From assembly GCA_002430125.1 (NCBI GenBank), contig DJBQ01000042.1, forward strand, positions 15,388 through 20,912: a stretch of 5,525 bases of DNA, written 5' to 3'. Position numbers and translations under genes: made by a program. Below are positions 1 through 5,525 of this stretch, in pieces; within the stretch, counting starts at the first letter, position 1, and every line of letters begins with the position of its first letter. This stretch comes from Rhodobacterales bacterium UBA5972 (GTDB lineage: Bacteria; Pseudomonadota; Alphaproteobacteria; Rhodobacterales; Rhodobacteraceae). The notes under the pieces are model-generated. The model saw nothing but the letters and a program-made list of their open reading frames with translations. It did not search any database and had not been told where the DNA came from.

Positions 1-276
1 CGCGCACCGGACCTGTTCGGGCGCGAAGTGGTCGAAGCGCGTTCGCCGCTTTTAGGCGCAGGTATCAAGGTGAAACCCGTCCGCAAAGGGGCCGCGGCGC
101 CAGTTGTAAAGGAAATGATCGAACTGACCGCGGAACGCCGTGCCAAGCTGGTGGCATTCATTGAAGGCAATGGTTTTATTCCAAAGGACGCTAAGAAGGG
201 TATTCTGGCCCGCCTTAACAGCGAAAAAGTTCCGGTAGAAATGGTTAACCGCATCGAAGCACGGATGGGCGGTTAA
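1..276 (+). CDS. RND efflux periplasmic adaptor subunit (HlyD/MFP family), C-terminal fragment
   Basis: This is the last 91 codons of a gene that begins before the window; frame 1 is open from base 1 to the TAA at 274-276. Adaptors of this family sit in the periplasm, anchored to the inner membrane, and link an RND permease to an outer-membrane channel. The visible start (LFGREVVEARSPLLGAGIKV, about residues 5-24) resembles the final beta strands of the membrane-proximal domain. It is followed by a short basic linker (KPVRKGAAAPVV) and a charged, probably helical tail of about 50 residues ending in EARMGG. The assignment rests on this end sequence and on the directly following RND permease gene, one base downstream, so the two are almost certainly co-transcribed and probably translationally coupled. 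The lipoyl and hairpin domains lie outside the window, so substrate and subfamily cannot be judged. An internal GTG at 28 could be taken for a start, but the frame is open upstream with family-like sequence, so it is not the real one. Confidence 0.82.
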   Translation, partial: RAPDLFGREVVEARSPLLGAGIKVKPVRKGAAAPVVKEMIELTAERRAKLVAFIEGNGFIPKDAKKGILARLNSEKVPVEMVNRIEARMGG

Positions 277-277
277 T

Positions 278-3200
278 ATGACCACGCGCGGCTTTCCGTT
301 GAAGCCCACAGGCGGGATATTGTCTTATTTCACCCGACATAAGACCGTCGCCAATCTGATGCTGGTGCTTATGGTCACGTTAGGGGTGTTTGCCGCCACT
401 AAAATACGGTCGCAGTTTTTTCCTGATGTGGTGGTCGAAACTGTCTCGGTGATCGTAAGGTGGGATGGCGCTGGCCCAGAAGATATCGACAATGGAATTG
501 TGCAGGTTCTGGAACCAGCCCTGCTGTCGGTTGAAGGCGTGGAAACCAGCGAATCCACTTCGCGTGAAGGTAGCGCAACTATTCGGCTTGATTTTGAGCC
601 CGGCTGGGACATGACCCGCGCGGCCGACGATGTAAAAGTTGCCGCTGATGCCGTGACCGGATTGCCGGACGAGGCCGAAGACCCGATTGTCCGGCGTGGC
701 CAGTGGCGCGACCGGGTCACCGATGTCGTGGTTGCCGGGCCAGTCGGCACCGATCAACTGGCACGGTTCACGGATGAATTTGTGGCCTTACTTTTCCGTG
801 AAGGCGTGACCCGCACCACGATCCTTGGAGTTTCAGCACCGGCAACGGTGGTCGAAGTTAACGAACGCGCCCTTATCCAACACGATATCACGATGGGTCA
901 GATTGCTGCCGCCATTGGCGAAGAGGCCGCCGCCGATCCTGCAGGCGATGTGGCCGGCGGCACGGCCAGGGTGCGAACGGGTGTAGCCAAACGATCCGCC
1001 GATGAAATCAGTGGTATTGTGGTGCGCTCAAATCCGGACGGCTCGAAGATATATGTAAGCGACATCGCGACCATTCGCGTCGAGGGCGTCACCCGCAGCC
1101 GCAGCTTTTTTGTCGGCGAGAACCCTGCAATCACGATTCGAGTCGACCGCTCGGACAAGGGTGATGCAATTGAAATGCAGAAAACTGTGCAGCGAGTGGC
1201 CGATGAATTGCAGGCGACATTGCCGGCGGGTGTCAAAGTTCAATTGATCCGCACACGGGCCGAGGCGATCACGGATCGTCTGAACATATTGTTGGACAAT
1301 GGCTTGATGGGGCTGGGCATGGTTGTGGCACTGTTGTTCCTGTTTTTGAACGCTCGCACAGCTTTTTGGGTGGCGGCGGGGGTTCCAGTTGCAATGGCTG
1401 CGACGATTGCCCTGATGTATGTGTCCGGCCTGACGATCAATATGATTTCACTTTTTGCACTTATCATCACGCTGGGCATTGTGGTCGATGATGCTATCGT
1501 GGTTGGGGAACACGCCGATTTTCGCCATTCGAGACTGGGTGAAAGTCCGGTAGAGGCTGCTGAAAATGCTGCGAAACGCATGGCGGCCCCGGTTTTTTCC
1601 GCGTCGATTACCACGATTATCGCGTTTTTCGCTCTAACTGCCATTCAAGGGCGGTTTGGGACGCTAATCGCGGATATCCCGTTTACCGTCATCGTGGTTC
1701 TGGTCGCGTCTTTGGCCGAATGCTTTTTGATCCTGCCACACCACATGAGCAAAGCGCTGGCAGCAAGTGCTAAAAACCATTGGTACGATTGGCCCAGCTC
1801 GCAGTTTGACCGGCTGTTTTCGTGGTTTCGGCACACGATTTTTCGCTGGCTGATGATCTGGGTCGTGCGTTTGCGGTATCCGGTGCTGGCCGGGGTTGTG
1901 CTGATTTTGATCTCGCAGGTTAATTTGTTTCTGTCAGGTGATGTCACATGGCGGTTTTTCAACGCTCCGGAACAGGGTTCAATCACTGGCAACTTTGCAA
2001 TGGTGCCAGGCGCACAGAAATCAGACTCGCTTGAAATGATGCGCGAATTGCAGCGTGCCACCGATGAGTTAGCCAAGCAATATACTGAAAAATATGGCAC
2101 AAATCCCGTCAGTTTTGTCATGGCCCAAATAGGGGGTACGTCGGGACGAGGATTGTCTGGTCAAGACACCAAGGACCCGGATCTATTGGGCGCAATTTCA
2201 ATCGAACTTATCGACGCTGATCTGCGCACGTATTCCAGTTTTCAGTTTTTGGGCGAATTGCAGGACGCAGTCCGTCGCCATCCAATGCTGGAAACTCTCA
2301 GCTTTCGCAGTTTTCGCTCGGGGCCGGGTGGAGATTCCATCGATGTACAGCTTTACGGCGCATCATCCGAACAATTAAAGGCGGCAGCCGAAGCCCTGAA
2401 AGCTGCGCTGGCGCAAAACCCGGAAGTGTCGTCGCTGGAAGACAGTCTTGCCTATGACAAACAGGAATTGGTGCTGGAACTAACACCGCAGGGGCAGGCG
2501 CTTGGCTTTACTATTGATGCGCTGGGCCGAGAATTGCGCGGGCGTCTGAACGGCATTGTCGCCGCAAGTTACCCTTTGGGCATTCGGTCGGCAGAAATCA
2601 GGGTCGAGCTGCCTGATGGCGCGATGAACGCTGATTTCCTGTCGCGCACCATGATGCGCACGCCGACCGGCGGCTACGTAGCGCTGTCGGATATTGTTAC
2701 TGTCAGCGACACAGCAGGTTTTGCCGCTGTCCTGCGCGAGGACGGCCTGCGGGTGGTCACCGTAACTGGCGATATCTCGGAGGACGATCCTAAACGAGCT
2801 GCCGAAATCATCGCCAACTTGCGGGATGAACTGCTGCCGCGCATCGAACAGGATTTTACCGTAAGCGCGCAAATGGCCGGATTGTCAGAACAAGAAAACA
2901 GCTTTCTGGCCGACGCGCAGTTGGGCTTTTCACTAGCTTTGCTGGGGATTTACCTGACCTTGGCATGGGTCTTTTCCAGCTGGATGCGGCCACTCGTGGT
3001 TATGGCGATCATTCCGTTTGGTCTGGTTGGAACAATCTATGGGCACCACAGCTGGGACATACCAATGTCTATGTTTACGGTCGTAGGCCTGATCGGCATG
3101 ACAGGTATTATCATCAATGATTCGATCGTGTTGGTCGGCACAATCGACGAATATTCGCGAGACCGTGATATGACCCGCGCGATTGTTGATGGCGCAGTTG

Positions 3201-3682
3201 ACCGATTGCGACCGGTTTTGTTGACAACTTTGACAACGGTTCTTGGGCTTGCGCCACTTCTCTATGAAACATCAAGTCAGGCACAGTTTTTGAAACCAAC
3301 AGTGATTACCCTCAGTTACGGGCTTGGTTTCGGGCTGGTTCTGGTGCTGCTGATCGTACCGTCCCTGGTGGCAATGCAATCCGATATTAAACTGCGAATC
3401 CTTGCGTTTCAAAGGATGCTGTCAGGCTCGCATGTTGTCTGGTCGCAGCGTCTGGTCCTGATTGGAGCCGGGCTGGTTACCACAGCGGCCTTTGCCGGCA
3501 CTGTTGGATATTATGTGGTTTACGGCCGATTGATGGAGCCGGTGAGCGGGTTGGTGCCGTTAATGCGCGGTTTTCCGGTGTCTATGGTGGCTTTGTCGGG
3601 GTTCGTTGTAGCAACTCTGTTGGTGTGTGTTTTAGCCGCCGGTGTTTCTGCTCTCGCGTTTCAATTGACCAAATCACGATAA
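278..3682 (+). CDS. RND family efflux transporter permease subunit (AcrB/HAE-like)
   Basis: This complete 1134-residue inner-membrane permease would use the proton gradient to export a substrate that the sequence does not reveal. It has the duplicated RND layout: TM1 about 23-41, a periplasmic domain about 42-335, TM2-TM6 about 341-488, an amphipathic stretch about 490-530, TM7 about 532-552, a second periplasmic domain about 553-876, and TM8-TM12 about 880-1033. TM4 carries the paired acidic residues of the proton relay (GIVVDDAIVV, D404/D405). TM11 has RLRPVLLT, where R976 and T983 appear to match AcrB R971 and T978. TM10 reads GIIINDSIVLV and lacks the AcrB-type lysine. At 1134 residues it is longer than AcrB (1049); the excess is largely a C-terminal part after TM12 with two more hydrophobic segments (about 1058-1082 and 1100-1127). 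The ATG lies one base after the adaptor stop, with only a weak GGGCGG-like ribosome site inside the adaptor end, which suggests translational coupling. No frameshift or internal stop is seen. The RND family call is very secure; the drug-versus-other substrate class is not. Confidence 0.96.
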   Translation: MTTRGFPLKPTGGILSYFTRHKTVANLMLVLMVTLGVFAATKIRSQFFPDVVVETVSVIVRWDGAGPEDIDNGIVQVLEPALLSVEGVETSESTSREGSATIRLDFEPGWDMTRAADDVKVAADAVTGLPDEAEDPIVRRGQWRDRVTDVVVAGPVGTDQLARFTDEFVALLFREGVTRTTILGVSAPATVVEVNERALIQHDITMGQIAAAIGEEAAADPAGDVAGGTARVRTGVAKRSADEISGIVVRSNPDGSKIYVSDIATIRVEGVTRSRSFFVGENPAITIRVDRSDKGDAIEMQKTVQRVADELQATLPAGVKVQLIRTRAEAITDRLNILLDNGLMGLGMVVALLFLFLNARTAFWVAAGVPVAMAATIALMYVSGLTINMISLFALIITLGIVVDDAIVVGEHADFRHSRLGESPVEAAENAAKRMAAPVFSASITTIIAFFALTAIQGRFGTLIADIPFTVIVVLVASLAECFLILPHHMSKALAASAKNHWYDWPSSQFDRLFSWFRHTIFRWLMIWVVRLRYPVLAGVVLILISQVNLFLSGDVTWRFFNAPEQGSITGNFAMVPGAQKSDSLEMMRELQRATDELAKQYTEKYGTNPVSFVMAQIGGTSGRGLSGQDTKDPDLLGAISIELIDADLRTYSSFQFLGELQDAVRRHPMLETLSFRSFRSGPGGDSIDVQLYGASSEQLKAAAEALKAALAQNPEVSSLEDSLAYDKQELVLELTPQGQALGFTIDALGRELRGRLNGIVAASYPLGIRSAEIRVELPDGAMNADFLSRTMMRTPTGGYVALSDIVTVSDTAGFAAVLREDGLRVVTVTGDISEDDPKRAAEIIANLRDELLPRIEQDFTVSAQMAGLSEQENSFLADAQLGFSLALLGIYLTLAWVFSSWMRPLVVMAIIPFGLVGTIYGHHSWDIPMSMFTVVGLIGMTGIIINDSIVLVGTIDEYSRDRDMTRAIVDGAVDRLRPVLLTTLTTVLGLAPLLYETSSQAQFLKPTVITLSYGLGFGLVLVLLIVPSLVAMQSDIKLRILAFQRMLSGSHVVWSQRLVLIGAGLVTTAAFAGTVGYYVVYGRLMEPVSGLVPLMRGFPVSMVALSGFVVATLLVCVLAAGVSALAFQLTKSR

Positions 3683-3684
3683 GT

Positions 3685-4512
3685 CTAGGACTTAACCGGA
3701 CATCCGGAAATATCAACAGAACTGGTGTCTCCAATCACTGAAACCCGAAACTTCGCCGGGTCCAATTGGGTTGGTTCTGCGGAATAGATCAGTAAATCCA
3801 TTTCAGAAACAAGGGTATTGCCGTCTCTTTGGCTGTTTGCGTTGCCGACCCAAACTTCCGGGTTGCCGGGTTCAACAATCACGATTTCGCGGGGGCCGGG
3901 CAAGCCCGGAAACTCAATCCGCGCGGTCAGATGATATCCACCGTCGATCAGGGCAAGTTCACAAGTGATTGAGGTAACCCCGGCGATTGTTGCGGTCCCT
4001 GGTTGGCTGGCTACAGCAGTTTTGATGATATCAGCCTCAGCGCCTTCGGAAGTGTCAAAATTAAACGTCAGTTCTGCGCGAACCGGAATGCAAACCTCGC
4101 GGCAAACGCCAAGATCAAGTGAGGCGCGCGCCTGGATTTCGGCACCGGCTGTTACCGGCGTCATTTGAATGGGCAGAATCAGTTGGTGGCTGTAGCCAAG
4201 GATCACCATACCGTCTAGTTCGATGATACTGGGGCGGGGCCATAGATATTTAATGTCAGCCAGATTACCCGATTTCTGCCAATCAAACACTGGCGGCAAC
4301 CCGGTCTCACCGGCAACCCGCCAATAGGTTTTCCAGCCATCCGCCAGATCAACCTGCACAGCCGCTATCAGGCTGCCGTCTTCCTGCTGCCACCCCTGTA
4401 TCAGACGCACCTGCACGATATCTTCAATTTGCGGCATGTCACTTTGCGCAACGGCTGGCAGCGACCAAAGGGCCAAAAAGGTTGCAACGAGGAAGGGTCG
4501 GATCATGCGCAT
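3685..4512 (-). CDS. Secreted DsbD N-terminal-domain-like protein (protein-disulfide reductase DsbD domain)
   Basis: This 275-residue protein resembles the periplasmic N-terminal (alpha) domain of the thiol-disulfide reductase DsbD, which passes electrons to periplasmic partners. Residues 1-22 form a signal peptide: basic start (MRMIR), hydrophobic core (FLVATFLALWSLP) and a likely cleavage site after AVA. The DsbD-like part follows, with family-like stretches DGWKTYWRVAGETGLPP (58-74), WPRP (91-94) and LGYSHQLILP (105-114). The likely redox pair is C137/C141 in LGVCREVCIP; two further cysteines are C184 and C271. No membrane domain or thioredoxin domain follows, so any electrons must come from a separate protein such as a CcdA or DsbD-beta homologue, not seen here. 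Two ATG starts lie six bases apart (4512 and 4506). An AGG is about three bases from the first and nine from the second, so the inner start (273 residues) is plausible. The gene is convergent with the permease (two-base gap) and divergent from yqgE. Family call is good; the actual partner is unknown. Confidence 0.85.
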   Translation of the reverse strand: MRMIRPFLVATFLALWSLPAVAQSDMPQIEDIVQVRLIQGWQQEDGSLIAAVQVDLADGWKTYWRVAGETGLPPVFDWQKSGNLADIKYLWPRPSIIELDGMVILGYSHQLILPIQMTPVTAGAEIQARASLDLGVCREVCIPVRAELTFNFDTSEGAEADIIKTAVASQPGTATIAGVTSITCELALIDGGYHLTARIEFPGLPGPREIVIVEPGNPEVWVGNANSQRDGNTLVSEMDLLIYSAEPTQLDPAKFRVSVIGDTSSVDISGCPVKS

Positions 4513-4638
4513 ATGCCTGTGTTAAAGTGTATGCGCACCATAAGGAACAATCCTTGCCGATAAAAATCACGATTGAGCGATAGGTCGTGAGCGTGTTTTG
4601 GCCTTGAAACCGGTCAAGTGTCGGCACATCTTCAGGGT
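4513..4638. promoter_or_regulatory. Divergent intergenic region, probable promoters of the DsbD-like gene and yqgE
   Basis: These 126 bases separate two genes that are read outward, so both probably start transcription here. I could not find a clear sigma-70 pair in either direction. On the + strand TTGAAA (4604-4609) resembles a -35 box, but no good -10 follows at the right distance, and it lies very near the start codon. On the - strand a TACACT-like -10 (about 4524-4529) lies just upstream of the DsbD-like gene, without a well-spaced -35. The regulatory role is inferred from gene orientation only. Confidence 0.4.
4542..4555. repeat. Short inverted repeat AAGGA-ACAA-TCCTT
   Basis: A perfect five-base inverted repeat with a four-base spacer lies about 30 bases upstream of the DsbD-like start. 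It is not followed by a T-run in either direction, so a terminator is unlikely. It could be a small operator half-site pair or part of a 5' leader hairpin, but repeats this short also occur by chance. Confidence 0.3.
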
Positions 4639-5214
4639 ATGAAGTATTCAGATGAAAAACGCCACTTGGACGGCAAATTGCTGATCGCGATGCCGTCGAT
4701 GGGTGATCCACGGTTTGAGCGGGCGGTGATCTATATGTGCGCGCATTCCGCCGAAGGGGCGATGGGGTTGATCGTGAACAAACCCGCCCCGGATCTAAAG
4801 TTCAGTGATCTGCTTGAACAACTTAAAATGAAGGCGCCTGAAAGTTCGCGTCAGATACGGGTGCATTTTGGCGGGCCTGTCGAACATGCACGGGGTTTCG
4901 TGCTGCACAGCCGAGATTATGAAAGCCGCGACTCCACGTTACACGTGAACGACGAATTTGGCATGACCGCGACGTTGGATATATTGCAGGATATTTCGGA
5001 TGGTGGCGGTCCTGCCAACAGCTTGCTTGCCCTTGGATATGCGGGATGGGGGCCGGGGCAACTGGAGGGCGAAATTCAGGCCAATGGCTGGCTTACCTGC
5101 GATGCGACGCCCGATATTGTTTTCGCTGAAACTGATGCGCAGAAATGGGAGGCAGCACTGGCCTCGATCGGAATCTCGCCAAAGTTTTTGTCAGCGACCG
5201 GTGGGACAGCCTGA
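4639..5214 (+). CDS. yqgE: YqgE/AlgH family protein
   Basis: This 191-residue protein belongs to the widely conserved YqgE/AlgH family (E. coli YqgE is 187 residues), a cytoplasmic single-domain protein whose biochemical role is not settled; AlgH was named for a link to alginate regulation in Pseudomonas. The hallmarks are all present: [20 protein letters not shown] (12-31), the following [14 protein letters not shown] (36-49), VHFGGPV (75-81), GFVLH (86-90) and [16 protein letters not shown] (131-146). No signal peptide or membrane segment is seen. I chose the ATG at 4639 because it gives the usual family length and places GKLLIAMP close to the N-terminus. An in-frame GTG at 4618 would add seven residues. 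Ribosome-site evidence does not decide: the AGGG at 4634-4637 is only one base before the ATG, and the GTG has no clear site. The gene is divergent from the DsbD-like gene and convergent with the Sua5-type gene, so it is probably a single-gene transcript. Confidence 0.95.
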   Translation: MKYSDEKRHLDGKLLIAMPSMGDPRFERAVIYMCAHSAEGAMGLIVNKPAPDLKFSDLLEQLKMKAPESSRQIRVHFGGPVEHARGFVLHSRDYESRDSTLHVNDEFGMTATLDILQDISDGGGPANSLLALGYAGWGPGQLEGEIQANGWLTCDATPDIVFAETDAQKWEAALASIGISPKFLSATGGTA

Positions 5215-5259
5215 CAAGGCAGAAGCCCGTGGCAGAGATATTTGCAAAGTAAGCGCTGT
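5215..5259. other. Convergent intergenic gap between yqgE and the Sua5-type gene
   Basis: These 45 bases lie between two stop codons that face each other. They hold two short palindromes, TTTGCAAA (5241-5248) and AGCGCT (5252-5257), but no GC-rich hairpin followed by a T-run in either direction, so I do not call an intrinsic terminator. Termination may depend on Rho or happen inside the neighbouring genes. Confidence 0.5.
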
Positions 5260-5525
5260 TTAGCGGGCCGCAGCGGCGCGTTTCAGGCGGTCATTAATAG
5301 CCTTGCCCAGACCATGATCCGGGATTGGGGCGACGGCGATTGGCAAGGCTTTGTCATCAAGGGAATGCAGATGCGCAAAAAGATTGGCTGCAGCCTCGGT
5401 CAGATCGCCGTTTGGCGACAGGTTTAAATCGCATCCGGCGCAATCAGGTCCAAAACCAAGCCAGAGAGCCCCGTTTGGGCGGGCGTGTTTGTTCAGTGTG
5501 ACCGCCGCGCGAGGTGCGTAGTGGC
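5260..5525 (-). CDS. sua5: L-threonylcarbamoyladenylate synthase (Sua5/YwlC type), C-terminal fragment
   Basis: Reading the - strand from the window edge gives 87 residues ending in TAA (5260-5262); the 5' part of the gene is beyond the right edge. The enzyme makes threonylcarbamoyl-AMP from threonine, bicarbonate and ATP in the cytoplasm, the first step of the t6A modification at tRNA position 37. The fragment starts with HYAPRAAVTLN, which matches the end of the Sua5 linker between the catalytic YrdC-like domain and the C-terminal SUA5 domain. It continues with LWLGFGP, then NLSPNGDLTEAAANLFAHLH and IAVAPIPDHGLGKAINDRLK, typical of the end of proteobacterial Sua5-type proteins. This domain is absent from the short TsaC form, hence the Sua5-type label. 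The catalytic residues are not in view. A CAGC (CxxC) sits in the C-terminal domain. The gene faces yqgE end to end with a 45-base gap. Confidence 0.88.
   Translation of the reverse strand, partial: HYAPRAAVTLNKHARPNGALWLGFGPDCAGCDLNLSPNGDLTEAAANLFAHLHSLDDKALPIAVAPIPDHGLGKAINDRLKRAAAAR

Noticed and set aside
1645..2121. Long open frame on the - strand opposite the permease (158 residues)
   Set aside because: It is antisense to a well-conserved permease region, has no recognisable protein family features, and resembles the other antisense shadow frames over this gene.
3221..3237. Tandem direct repeat TTGACAAC-T-TTGACAAC, with two TTGACA -35-like boxes inside the permease gene
   Set aside because: It encodes the repeated Leu-Thr-Thr of the conserved TM11 region, and no -10-like sequence lies about 17 bases downstream of the second box. 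Protein constraint explains it.
3896..3909. Perfect 14-base palindrome CCGGGCAAGCCCGG
   Set aside because: It lies inside the DsbD-like coding region, where it encodes part of a Pro-Gly-Leu-Pro-Gly-Pro stretch, and has no T-run after it on either strand. A chance product of GC-rich Pro/Gly codons is more likely than a terminator or operator.
4618..4638. GTG at 4618 as the true start of yqgE
   Set aside because: It gives a longer N-terminus than usual, has no clear ribosome site, and the ATG at 4639 fits family length better. It cannot be fully excluded.
5242..5427. Open frame of 61 residues on the + strand over the right end
   Set aside because: It overlaps the clearly recognisable Sua5-type C-terminus on the opposite strand and has no family-like sequence of its own.
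5363..5433. CxxC (CAGC) in the Sua5-type C-terminal domain as a possible metal or redox site
   Set aside because: Only one pair is visible and it lies in a variable loop; no second pair is present in the visible fragment, so there is no support for a metal site.

Overview
This 5.5 kb window looks like ordinary chromosome from an alphaproteobacterium. The best guess is the Rhodobacterales (Roseobacter group). That placement rests on the style of the encoded proteins, chiefly the RND adaptor/permease pair, the stand-alone DsbD N-domain-like protein and the YqgE sequence, together with moderately GC-rich coding sequence. It comes from recall of family sequences, not from a search. No tRNA, rRNA, CRISPR array, insertion sequence, phage gene or attachment site is visible, and coding density is very high.

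Layout. Positions 1-276 (+) hold the C-terminal end of an RND-efflux periplasmic adaptor (membrane fusion protein). One base later, 278-3682 (+) encodes the complete inner-membrane RND permease, so the two form a tight operon. No outer-membrane channel gene is seen here; a TolC-type channel would have to be encoded elsewhere or upstream. The permease ends two bases from the end of a convergent gene, 3685-4512 (-), which encodes a secreted stand-alone DsbD N-terminal-domain-like protein. A 126-base divergent intergenic region (4513-4638) separates this from a YqgE/AlgH family gene on the + strand (4639-5214). After a 45-base convergent gap, the 3' end of an L-threonylcarbamoyladenylate synthase gene (Sua5 type) runs off the right edge on the - strand (5260-5525).

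How the genes work together. The adaptor and permease would form two of the three parts of a proton-driven tripartite export pump of unknown substrate. The DsbD-like protein is probably a periplasmic thiol/disulfide partner. YqgE is a conserved cytoplasmic protein of unclear function. The Sua5-type enzyme makes the activated threonylcarbamoyl intermediate for the tRNA t6A37 modification. The last three are probably ordinary neighbours with no shared pathway.

I found no convincing new system. The points most worth a second look are a C-terminal extension of the permease with two extra predicted membrane helices, the loss of the TM10 lysine expected from AcrB, a helical tail on the adaptor, and a DsbD-like domain with no membrane or thioredoxin domain attached.
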